DNA of 11,190 bases from the NCBI GenBank assembly GCA_026770615.1, contig MU631370.1, positions 327,809-338,998 of the forward strand, given 5' to 3'. The notes under the pieces were generated by a model. The model made no database searches. It was given only the letters and a program-made list of their open reading frames with translations, and was not told where the DNA came from. Made by a program: the position numbers and the translations under genes. Numbering within the stretch: the stretch's first letter is position 1; every line of letters starts with the position of its first letter. This document shows, one piece after another, positions 1 to 5,791 of the stretch. Source of the DNA: Pavlovales sp. CCMP2436. Taxonomy: Eukaryota > Haptophyta > Pavlovophyceae > Pavlovales.

Positions 1-300
1 GACATATTTAAACCTTTTTATATACCGCATACTGTCGTTAGTACCTATACAATCGCGCACCGGGACGTAGTCACTACTGAATACTGTTAAACCTTTATAC
101 ATACCGTAATATATTGTTAAATACTTATAAGACATATTTAAACCATTTTGACATACTGCACTATGCCGTCTGATTTTTTTTTGTTCTTCATACACCGCGC
201 GGCTCCACGCCAGTGGTAAGAAGATATTGATAAACTCTTATACATACGGTAATATATTGTTAAATTCTGATAAGACATATTAAAACCCTTTTGATGTACG
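1..300. repeat. Degenerate direct repeats at the left end
   Basis: A unit beginning GACATATTTAAACC occurs at 1, 131 and (slightly changed) 274. The longer block around it, from TTATACATAC through the TTTTGA that follows, is present at about 94-155 and again at about 237-299, differing at a handful of positions. The spacing is roughly 130-143 nt, so this is an imperfect tandem array of which the first copy is cut by the window edge. I see no plausible gene in 1-330 on either strand. It could be a subterminal repeat of the element, an intergenic repeat or flanking host DNA; the sequence does not decide. Confidence 0.6.
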
Positions 301-339
301 TCACTGTGGCGTGCGCTTTGATAAAAAAAATAGCTTATC

Positions 340-520
340 GAAAAATACAGAAATAAAGAAAAATACAGAAATACAGAAATACAGAGGGGGGTAAAAACTT
401 TTTCTATATTCTATAAGATAATCGGCGTGGCTATATTACCCCGAACGCCGATTTCCCCTATGGGGACCATTTTACCCCCTCTGTATTTCTGTATTTCTGT
501 ATTTTTTTCTGTATTTCTCT
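340..520. repeat. Long inverted repeat, cassette A (arms of GAAATACA units)
   Basis: The left arm (about 342-396) and right arm (470-519) are reverse complements over nearly 50 nt, with a few mismatches and a one-base difference in the G/C run (G6 against C5). The arms are built from tandem GAAATACA-type units ending in a G run and TAAAA next to the core. They enclose a 73-nt core (397-469) that contains its own stem-loops. Short open frames can be drawn through this region on both strands, but they merely translate the repeats and I do not call them genes. Cassette B at 4311 shares the core but not the arms. Confidence 0.8.
395..467 (+). repeat. Conserved hairpin core, copy A
   Basis: This 73-nt core matches 4354-4426 at 68 of 73 positions by my count, in the same orientation. 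It contains a 9-bp stem, AATCGGCGT at 420-428 pairing with ACGCCGATT at 445-453, closing a 16-nt loop that includes CTATATTAC. A second hairpin follows at 454-466 (TCCCC, loop TAT, GGGGA). A GC-rich stem with TATTAC in its loop resembles the rolling-circle origins of CRESS-DNA viruses, but position 2 of the usual NANTATTAC nonamer does not match. Function is therefore inferred, not shown. Confidence 0.75.
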
Positions 521-559
521 TCTTCCGTGTAAAAAAAGTCTATAAATATAGTAGGTATA
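516..559 (+). promoter_or_regulatory. Cassette A downstream block with TATA-like box
   Basis: The block running from TCTCTTCTTCC to AGGTATA recurs at 4492-4534 with two substitutions and one length difference in an A run. It contains TATAAATATA at 541-550, a good match to a eukaryotic TATA box. Because it is copied together with the hairpin core, core plus TATA block behave as one repeated cassette. A further weak match (TTTCCTTGGTAGGA, 581-594) is echoed after copy B. Whether transcription starts here is inference. Confidence 0.5.
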
Positions 560-685
560 ATAATAAAACACCCATACCCATTTCCTTGGTAGGACAAGTT
601 TCGGCTAAATTGAACCCAACGATAGGATTGCGTATTTATATAATCTCGATAGTATCGTAAGGAAAGACAAAAAAAAAATAAGCCG

Positions 686-694
686 TATAAATAG
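686..694 (+). promoter_or_regulatory. TATA-box-like sequence
   Basis: TATAAATAG lies in the leader of the recombinase region, 194 nt before its likely ATG. That is far for a core promoter of a compact viral gene, and the AAAATTGA motif at 834 is the better candidate. It may serve an upstream transcript or mean nothing. Confidence 0.25.
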
Positions 695-773
695 CGTAGT
701 TTGGGCCTTTTTCTCCTAAAAACCAAAGTTTTTTGAATGTAGTGTAGTTCGTAAGATCATACGCTCAAAACGT

Positions 774-797
774 CGAAGTCACATGTTCAAGACTTCG
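774..797 (+). other. 7-bp stem-loop upstream of the recombinase
   Basis: CGAAGTC (774-780) pairs perfectly with GACTTCG (791-797) around a 10-nt loop, and a T-rich stretch follows (801-819). The shape would suit a terminator or 3'-end-processing hairpin for a transcript coming from the left; hairpins direct 3' ends in mimiviruses. It sits 36 nt before the AAAATTGA motif. The surrounding sequence faintly resembles a tRNA, but no acceptor or T stem forms. Confidence 0.4.
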
Positions 798-833
798 GAT
801 GTTTTTCTTTTTGCTCTTTTGAAAACTAATAAA

Positions 834-841
834 AAAATTGA
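834..841 (+). promoter_or_regulatory. Mimivirus-type early promoter motif (recombinase)
   Basis: AAAATTGA at the end of an A7 run lies 38 nt before the recombinase ATG. AAAATTGA is the established early promoter motif of mimiviruses (AAAAATTGA in CroV). The same A-run plus TTGA recurs before the next two genes and I found no other plus-strand copy in the window, which supports function. Confidence 0.7.
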
Positions 842-879
842 TTTCTAATAAATTATTATCTACTATACATATATATACA

Positions 880-1890
880 ATGCCACCTAAAGCAAAACCA
901 CCGATTAAGAAACCACTAGCCACTATGACTATAGACGAAAAACGTGCTTATAAATTAGCGCACTATTACAAAAACAAAGATAAGATACAATTAGAGAGAA
1001 TAACGACAGGTTTGTTAAACGGAACAAGAAATATCAAACAATCTGCTCTTGATAAATATAATATCAAGAAGAATGATGATAACGATATTGTACTACAAAA
1101 AAAACAAAAGATAGTGTTTGACCAAAATGATATTGAAAAATCCGCAAATATTGACATAGTTAATATTGTCGTAAAAGCAAATGTACCTATTGAAAATTAT
1201 AATACGTCAAATATTAACCTAAATGGTTCAGAGATTAAGAATTTCGTAGCTACCGTTTTGAAAATCGCTCCGATTAAAGAGGGTTTTTCTCAAACGCTAA
1301 GCGTGAATGAGATTAATCAATATCTTCAGATCCCAGATAATTTATTTAAATTACACAATGTTAAATATGATCCGTTGAAAGATCTAACTCCTTGGTTAAC
1401 TAATACGAAGGAGTTGATTGATATTATTAATACTAATACAAAATGGAAGACCGATAGCAGTCGTGCTAAATTTCTTGGTAGGATTTTAAAACTACGTCGG
1501 CTTTTTCAACCGTTAAAAAATCGCATGTCACAGACTACATACGAAGAATTGGACGCTCAGTATAAGCGTTGGGATGGTATTGCTACGATAACGCAGCGAA
1601 CAAAATCATCGTCTACTCTGTTTTACTCCTTCGATGCTATTAAAAGCGAGGTGTTAAGAGTTTTTGGTCAAAAATCATATGAAAATCTGCTTATGATGCT
1701 ATACGACAATGTAATCGCTAGAGATGACTTCCAGCTTACGATGGCTTACGAAAAATCCGACATGGTTTCATCCGATGTATATTATCTATATATGATATCT
1801 CAAAACGATAGCGAGGTTCACATGAACACATTCAAAACCAAAGGAAGTTTAAATAAATTGGTGTTTCAAATTATCCAAATCAGTGACTAA
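880..1890 (+). CDS. Tyrosine recombinase/integrase, N-terminal fragment
   Basis: This is the N-terminal part of a probable tyrosine recombinase, which would cut and join DNA for integration or excision. I chose the ATG at 880 because an AT-rich leader and early motif precede it; an upstream in-frame ATG at 838 would overlap the promoter. The first ~120 residues are basic and variable; a helical core-binding region follows, then the start of the catalytic domain. Arg281 in ARDDF fits the first catalytic arginine, and Lys319 or Lys321 in FKTKG fits the beta-hairpin lysine. The frame stops at 1890, before the remaining catalytic residues, which continue in the +1 frame (1853-2269). The full gene would encode about 460 residues, normal for this family. 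Family assignment is from motif order only. Confidence 0.7.
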   Translation: MPPKAKPPIKKPLATMTIDEKRAYKLAHYYKNKDKIQLERITTGLLNGTRNIKQSALDKYNIKKNDDNDIVLQKKQKIVFDQNDIEKSANIDIVNIVVKANVPIENYNTSNINLNGSEIKNFVATVLKIAPIKEGFSQTLSVNEINQYLQIPDNLFKLHNVKYDPLKDLTPWLTNTKELIDIINTNTKWKTDSSRAKFLGRILKLRRLFQPLKNRMSQTTYEELDAQYKRWDGIATITQRTKSSSTLFYSFDAIKSEVLRVFGQKSYENLLMMLYDNVIARDDFQLTMAYEKSDMVSSDVYYLYMISQNDSEVHMNTFKTKGSLNKLVFQIIQISD

Positions 1891-2269
1891 TTTAATCGTA
1901 GAATTACATAGTAAGCTTGATGATTTACCAAGCAAATTATTCCCAAATGAAGGCACAAAATTAGGACCTTATATTTCTAAAATGTTTTCAAAAATCCCAG
2001 TTTTTAAAGATGAAAGAATTATAGTAAAGTACCTACGTCACAGTATCATTTCTTCTAAGCTTATGAAATTGGATAAACATGCTACTAATTATGCGGAAAA
2101 AGTCAATGATTTGGCTAATCGATCAATGCATTCTGCCGGTATTCAGTCCGCATATGTCAGTCCTCTTAAAAATCTGAATGGCGACCAGATATTCTCTATT
2201 GAAGATGCCGATAAATCTATTATTGAACTGAAACAACACTTTGCCCGGTCAAAACGAGTAAAAAAATGA
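1853..2269 (+). CDS. Tyrosine recombinase, C-terminal catalytic fragment (+1 frame)
   Basis: This frame is open from 1853 and has no ATG near its beginning, so it is best read as the continuation of the recombinase rather than a separate gene. It holds the C-terminal catalytic boxes. LRHS has its arginine codon at 2036, with a lysine instead of histidine three residues before it in the usual HxxR. A later histidine (2129, in MHSAG) and the likely nucleophilic tyrosine (2153, in SAYV) follow. Spacing and order fit the Arg-Lys-HxxR-His-Tyr pattern. It overlaps the N-terminal fragment by 38 nt, so the frame change lies in 1853-1890. Loss of one base anywhere there would join the frames. A terminal basic tail ends at TGA. 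Confidence 0.65.
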   Translation: MNWCFKLSKSVTNLIVELHSKLDDLPSKLFPNEGTKLGPYISKMFSKIPVFKDERIIVKYLRHSIISSKLMKLDKHATNYAEKVNDLANRSMHSAGIQSAYVSPLKNLNGDQIFSIEDADKSIIELKQHFARSKRVKK

Positions 2270-2286
2270 ATTACGTAAAATATAAA

Positions 2287-2294
2287 AAAATTGA
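2287..2294 (+). promoter_or_regulatory. Mimivirus-type early promoter motif (small basic gene)
   Basis: AAAATTGA ending an A7 tract, 48 nt before the ATG at 2343 and just after the recombinase stop. It is the second of the three matching early motifs. Confidence 0.65.
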
Positions 2295-2342
2295 TAACAT
2301 TTAAGATTAAAATCTAATATATATATTAATATATAAGTCCTT

Positions 2343-2612
2343 ATGGATACTGTTAAAGTTGTGTCGCAGATGACACAATATAGACGTGACCACCCTGAGT
2401 ATTATGAAGCCGAGAAAAAACGTAATTTGGTTCGATCAAATGCACTATATAATAATGATAGTGAGTTTCGTCAGAAACATCTGGATTATACACGAGACAG
2501 GTATATGATTCCTGAAGTTAAAAAGTCGATTCAAATCTATAAAAAAGCTTATTATGAACGCAAAAAAATGGAAAAGCTTCAACTAAAAAATATCCAAGTT
2601 GCCGCTCAATAA
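2343..2612 (+). CDS. Small basic protein of unknown function
   Basis: An 89-residue protein, strongly basic and rich in Tyr, Arg and Lys. It has a YRRDHPEYYEAEKKR segment near residues 13-27, then helical repeats of the type Y-x-N-D-x-E-x-R. I see no signal peptide or membrane segment. Similar Arg/Tyr-rich proteins with HPEYY-like motifs occur as unassigned genes in algal and protist viruses, but I cannot name a family. It lies between the recombinase and the helicase and has its own early motif, which suggests early expression and a nucleic-acid-binding role; that is inference. The frame is clean and ends with TAA. Confidence 0.7.
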   Translation: MDTVKVVSQMTQYRRDHPEYYEAEKKRNLVRSNALYNNDSEFRQKHLDYTRDRYMIPEVKKSIQIYKKAYYERKKMEKLQLKNIQVAAQ

Positions 2613-2637
2613 AAATATTGAATTTGCCGGTGAAAAA

Positions 2638-2645
2638 AAAATTGA
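2638..2645 (+). promoter_or_regulatory. Mimivirus-type early promoter motif (helicase region)
   Basis: AAAATTGA at the end of an A9 run, 67 nt before the ATG at 2713 but about 257 nt before the ATG at 2903. The distance argues that the helicase transcription unit begins with the 2713 frame. Confidence 0.6.
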
Positions 2646-2712
2646 GTTCTTTTTCTATTTTTGACTTAAACAAATAAGTCTATGGATTATTATCTTAGCC
2701 TAATATAGAAAC

Positions 2713-2892
2713 ATGACATCAATCAAATCGAACAAGCTTACATTTATGAATAATACGCAAGTTATGCTTAAAAGCATACCTAAATATCGAGAATTTCAAG
2801 GACATTTTAAAGAATATATCGAAGCCCCCTTATTGGACATCATTATTAACGATGCTGACATTAACATCGCTCGCGTATATATATTAATTTGA
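2713..2892 (+). CDS. Short ORF, possible N-terminus of the helicase
   Basis: A 59-codon frame starts at an ATG preceded by the third early motif and an AT-rich leader. The protein begins MTSIKSNKLTF and ends with an acidic-hydrophobic stretch (IIINDADINIARVYILI). No domain is recognisable. The helicase frame opens at 2888, overlapping this frame by a few bases, and is +1 relative to it. The helicase has no promoter motif of its own close to 2903. I therefore suspect this is the true 5' end of the helicase gene, split by one base at about 2886-2892. Alternatively it is an independent small early gene. Confidence 0.45.
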   Translation: MTSIKSNKLTFMNNTQVMLKSIPKYREFQGHFKEYIEAPLLDIIINDADINIARVYILI

Positions 2893-2902
2893 TCGCGTAG
2901 TG

Positions 2903-3922
2903 ATGCCGTATAAATTAAGTAAATTGGCTGGAGAGATAGTTATTAATCGTTACAAAAACGATATTGTTAAATGTAATGGTGTACTATATACAAAATACCA
3001 AAATGTTTGGGTTGGTGAAACAAAATTAACAAGTGACTTGCTTACGAAATTCATGCGCGATATCGATATTAATTATCTAAATGCAAATCGTGAGGAGGTT
3101 TCATATAGTGGTGAAATCAAAAATTGTAAAGAATGCGTCGAAGATATTAACACAAATATGGATATTGTCAATAATACTTTTATAGATGACATGATAAATA
3201 ACAATGAACTGTATTTGCCGTTTAACGATGGAATATATTCATTTATTGATAAAAAACTATATTCGTATAATGAATTGCCCGATGTCAATTTTACACAAAA
3301 AATAAACAGAGACTTTCCTAAGTTCAATGAAGTAGATCATGATGACATGATGAAACGCGTTTTAATACCGATTTACCCAAACAAAGAGGAACGTGATTAT
3401 AATGCACATGTTAAATCGTGCGCATTGGCTGGTTGTTTCGAGGATAAAAAATGGTACGGATATTGTGGTATGCGTGATTCTGGAAAGGGGACCAAAACTA
3501 AGCTTTTACGTAAAGGTTTCGGCGCGTATGTGTCTGAGTTTGATAGTAAGTGTTTGGTGTATTCAAAAGAGTCAAGTTCGATTGACCCCGCTAAAGCACT
3601 GGGCTGGGTGCTTACAAAAAGATACTGTAGGATTATTATCAGTAATGAAATCCAAGGGAATGAGAAAACTGTTTTGAATGGCGGTTTTATTAAAACATTA
3701 GCATCTGGTGGTGATGAAATGGAAGGACGTCTGAATTACCAGAATGCTATGGGGTTTGTACCTCAGTTTACCATGTTCTTGTGTTACAATAATTATTATA
3801 AATGTGAACCTGCCGATGCTTCTGAAAATTTGGAACAGTTCGATTATAAAAGCAAGTTTGTCGAGGCTGATAAACTTAATCAAAATTGTAAATTTCTAAA
3901 ACTAAAGGACGATACTATTTAA
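2903..3922 (+). CDS. Superfamily 3 (D5-like) helicase, main fragment
   Basis: This is an ATP-driven replicative DNA helicase of the viral SF3/D5-like type. Numbering from the ATG at 2903, a Walker A of the form G-x-R-D-S-G-K-G lies near residues 189-196. The Walker B-like RIIISNE is at 243-249, the Arg-finger region GGDEMEGR at 269-276, and motif C ends at Asn296 in FLCYN. The region before Walker A resembles the D5_N domain preceding such helicases, with a conserved Trp near residue 36. No primase domain is visible. The frame stops at TAA (3920-3922), but the same frame continues with convincing helicase C-terminal sequence to 4201. The gene is also probably split at its 5' end. The helicase call is firm; functionality is doubtful. 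Confidence 0.85.
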   Translation: MPYKLSKLAGEIVINRYKNDIVKCNGVLYTKYQNVWVGETKLTSDLLTKFMRDIDINYLNANREEVSYSGEIKNCKECVEDINTNMDIVNNTFIDDMINNNELYLPFNDGIYSFIDKKLYSYNELPDVNFTQKINRDFPKFNEVDHDDMMKRVLIPIYPNKEERDYNAHVKSCALAGCFEDKKWYGYCGMRDSGKGTKTKLLRKGFGAYVSEFDSKCLVYSKESSSIDPAKALGWVLTKRYCRIIISNEIQGNEKTVLNGGFIKTLASGGDEMEGRLNYQNAMGFVPQFTMFLCYNNYYKCEPADASENLEQFDYKSKFVEADKLNQNCKFLKLKDDTI

Positions 3923-4201
3923 AAATTCATTACTGAAGAGCGGATTATAGACGCATATACTTTGTATATTCTGAATGCGTTTACAGAAACTCGTAAGAAA
4001 GCACCACAGTCTATTTTAGACGCGATAAACCAAACGAAAGATGAAGAATGTGATGATATGTTTACATATGTAACCGAGCGATTTGTAACTACTGACGATA
4101 TCAACGACAGAATACACACCCAAGATATTTATATGAAGTTGGCGGAGGCAAACTATAAAACTACATCGCAAGCGGTTGGCAAAATGTTTAATAGTATATG
4201 A
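3923..4201 (+). CDS. Helicase C-terminal part after an in-frame TAA
   Basis: The 92 codons after the TAA at 3920 stay in the helicase frame and have no ATG near the start. They read as the helical and winged-helix-like tail typical of D5-like helicases (AYTLYILNAF early, then a DDMFTYVTERF segment). It is therefore the same gene interrupted by one nonsense codon in the context ATTTAAAAATTC. A single T/A difference would turn TAA into AAA. The frame ends with TGA at 4199. The +1 frame then stays open to TGA at 4308 and contains a KGGFKFIKVIEV segment, which may be the last part of the protein after another one-base shift. Confidence 0.6.
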   Translation, partial: KFITEERIIDAYTLYILNAFTETRKKAPQSILDAINQTKDEECDDMFTYVTERFVTTDDINDRIHTQDIYMKLAEANYKTTSQAVGKMFNSI

Positions 4202-4310
4202 CGCAAAATGTAATATCAAGACAGTAATAAAGGGTGGGTTCAAATTTATTAAAGTTATTGAAGTTCCGATAATTGTTATCAAAGCCCCAATAATCGATAT
4301 CAAGAATTGA

Positions 4311-4483
4311 GTTAAACGGTAAGGGGGGGTAGGGGGGTAAGGGGGGTAGTAAAAAACTTTTTCTATATTCAAAAAGATAATCGGCGTGGCTATATTACCC
4401 CGAACGCCGATCTCGCCTACGGGGACTTTTTTACTACCCCCCTTACCCCCCCTACCCCCCCTTACCCCCCCTTACCATTTAAC
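4311..4483. repeat. Long inverted repeat, cassette B (arms of G6-7TA(A) units)
   Basis: The left arm (4311-4356) begins GTTAAACGG and consists of G6-G7 runs separated by TA or TAA, ending GTAGTAAAAAA. The right arm (4427-4483) is its reverse complement, with one extra G-run unit and one substitution. They enclose a 70-nt loop region containing the conserved core. Three G runs on the plus strand and four on the minus strand make both arms candidates for G-quadruplexes as well as a cruciform. The region 4202-4623 otherwise holds only the possible helicase tail (to 4310), the TATA block and a dinucleotide repeat. Confidence 0.85.
4354..4426 (+). repeat. Conserved hairpin core, copy B
   Basis: A direct-orientation copy of 395-467, five differences in 73 nt. 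The stretch of 31 nt that includes the GC-rich stem and the whole TATTAC-containing loop is identical. Two of the differences lie before the stem and three after it; the small second hairpin of copy A (CCCC-TAT-GGGG) is weakened here to CGCC-TAC-GGGG. The conservation pattern points to the stem-loop as the constrained part. Confidence 0.75.
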
Positions 4484-4491
4484 TTATATTA

Positions 4492-4534
4492 TCTCTTCTT
4501 CCATGTAAAAAAGTCTATAAATATAGTAAGTATA
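4492..4534 (+). promoter_or_regulatory. Cassette B downstream block with TATA-like box
   Basis: This is the second copy of the block at 516-559, with TATAAATATA at 4516-4525. It lies 98 nt before the ATG at 4624, so it could act as a promoter for that gene. Confidence 0.45.
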
Positions 4535-4537
4535 GTA

Positions 4538-4559
4538 ACACACACACACACACACACAC
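4538..4559. repeat. (AC)11 microsatellite
   Basis: Eleven AC dinucleotides directly follow the TATA block of cassette B. At the same place cassette A has a short ACACCC-like run, so this microsatellite expanded after the copies separated or was lost from A. Confidence 0.9.
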
Positions 4560-4623
4560 TATTTCCTGGGAAGGAAGGCAAAAAAAAATGAAATAATCTA
4601 ATAATTTTATAGATAACAGTAAT

Positions 4624-4824
4624 ATGGATGAATATGATGATGATCTAAACAAAAATCCGAATCTGGAAAATTACAGAGCAAATATATCGAAAAGCGAAAG
4701 CGTTATCAAATACCTAAATCTGATTATCGATTCAGAAATTTCTACGAAAAACCGCGGTTTAGTTATCGAACAAATTAAAGACATTTCAAACGATCATTTG
4801 ATCTCTATCAAAATGTTAAATTAA
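4624..4824 (+). CDS. Small acidic protein of unknown function
   Basis: A 66-residue protein that begins with an acidic stretch (MDEYDDDLNKNPN) and continues as a predicted helix with alternating charged and hydrophobic residues. No membrane segment or known motif. A TCTA motif lies 23 nt before the ATG and cassette B with its TATA box lies just upstream. It faces the MCP gene convergently across 130 nt of AT-rich DNA (4825-4954) that shows no other feature. After the TAA the same frame stays open for 43 codons, but that stretch is AT-rich and not convincing as protein. Function unknown. Confidence 0.55.
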   Translation: MDEYDDDLNKNPNLENYRANISKSESVIKYLNLIIDSEISTKNRGLVIEQIKDISNDHLISIKMLN

Positions 4825-4954
4825 ATTTTACATGAAAAGAATATTATCATATGTCATAACACGATGCGGCAACTTATTAAAATTAATAATAATTTTACAA
4901 AAAAAACAATTAAATTACAAAAACTTTTTAAGATATAATTTAAATATTATATTT

Positions 4955-5791
4955 TTATTCTTTGTACGATATTAAACCATCGGTAATTGTTAGCACTTTG
5001 TCGTACACAAGGAAGACATTCGCTACACAATTTGCAAAATTTCCATCGACTTCTAATTGTACTGAGCCAGCGTTCGAAAATTCCAATCCATCATAGAAAA
5101 ATTTATCTGCACCATAGGATTCGAGAGACATGCCAATTACATAAGACTCTTCCATGAACTGCATCTGAGTTACTGAACTAGACATATCCGACGCGTTAAG
5201 TTTGTGGAAGCATTTCATAAGTTCAAATCGAGCTTCTGCTCGGGGTTCTGTCACAATCCCGTAATTTAAGCCTGCAACACGAAGTCTCCAACCTGTGATT
5301 CCGTTGACCTGTTGACCAACATTATTTAAATAACCATTTCCGTTAATGAAGGTCGAAGTTCCACCATTCATTCCTGAGCTATTAATAGGTGCGACCTCGG
5401 CATTATTCATTGCGTAAGTTGTAGCATTCGATGGTACGGTTGTATGCACTGTTGTGTTGTTTCCAAGTCGTGTAAATACGCAAAAAAGTTGCTTGACAGA
5501 TTTAAAACGTGCAGGGATATTTACGATAGCACCAGAACCTTCAGGTATATTTTGAGAATAGTGGCGCATATCAGTGCATTCAATCGTGTACGTCTGATTC
5601 ACAAGAGATTTATAAATGGCTTCATCAACACGTCCATCGAGTTTTAGCATACTTACCTGATAGATAAATTTGTTGATATACAGTTGCACGTCGGCATTTG
5701 CGACTGATAACGTGCCACTTCCGATTCTCCCCCATCGAGAGACTGGTGCGATAGTGATAGACAGCAAAAGATCATCACGCAACTGACTCAT
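4955..5791 (-). CDS. Major capsid protein, C-terminal fragment
   Basis: The larger, C-terminal part of the major capsid protein, starting at an internal ATG in the +1 frame relative to the N-terminal fragment. It begins MSQLRDDLLLSITIAP and is rich in beta-strand patterns, Asn, Gly and Ser, as expected for the second part of a double jelly roll. No protease site, signal peptide or membrane segment is evident. The two fragments overlap by 17 nt around the T8 run at 5799-5806 (A8 on the coding strand). A single base removed there would give a gene of about 465 residues, in the usual range for PLV capsid proteins. It is the last gene of a minus-strand group. A separate capsid-like protein is possible but less likely. 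Confidence 0.65.
   Translation of the reverse strand: MSQLRDDLLLSITIAPVSRWGRIGSGTLSVANADVQLYINKFIYQVSMLKLDGRVDEAIYKSLVNQTYTIECTDMRHYSQNIPEGSGAIVNIPARFKSVKQLFCVFTRLGNNTTVHTTVPSNATTYAMNNAEVAPINSSGMNGGTSTFINGNGYLNNVGQQVNGITGWRLRVAGLNYGIVTEPRAEARFELMKCFHKLNASDMSSSVTQMQFMEESYVIGMSLESYGADKFFYDGLEFSNAGSVQLEVDGNFANCVANVFLVYDKVLTITDGLISYKE

Noticed and set aside
421..452. Cassette core as the crossover site of the tyrosine recombinase
   Set aside because: The arms are 8-9 bp with a 16-nt spacer, whereas such sites usually have 11-13-bp arms with a 6-8-bp spacer; no evidence beyond symmetry.
340..560. CRISPR array in the repeat-rich regions
   Set aside because: The repeats are microsatellite-like without unique spacers of constant length, and no cas gene is present.
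427..726. Open frames on both strands across cassette A (77 and 84 codons)
   Set aside because: They translate the inverted-repeat arms and core, start inside the conserved non-coding core or in simple repeats, and have no protein-like pattern.
735..800. Possible tRNA (GTAGTGTAGTTCG resembles a D arm, TTCAAGA a T loop)
   Set aside because: No acceptor stem or T stem pairs, and the D and anticodon stems are too weak. The only strong pairing is the 7-bp stem-loop at 774-797.
3393..3677. 94-codon plus-strand frame inside the helicase
   Set aside because: It is an out-of-frame shadow of the Walker A and B region; the helicase frame carries the conserved motifs.
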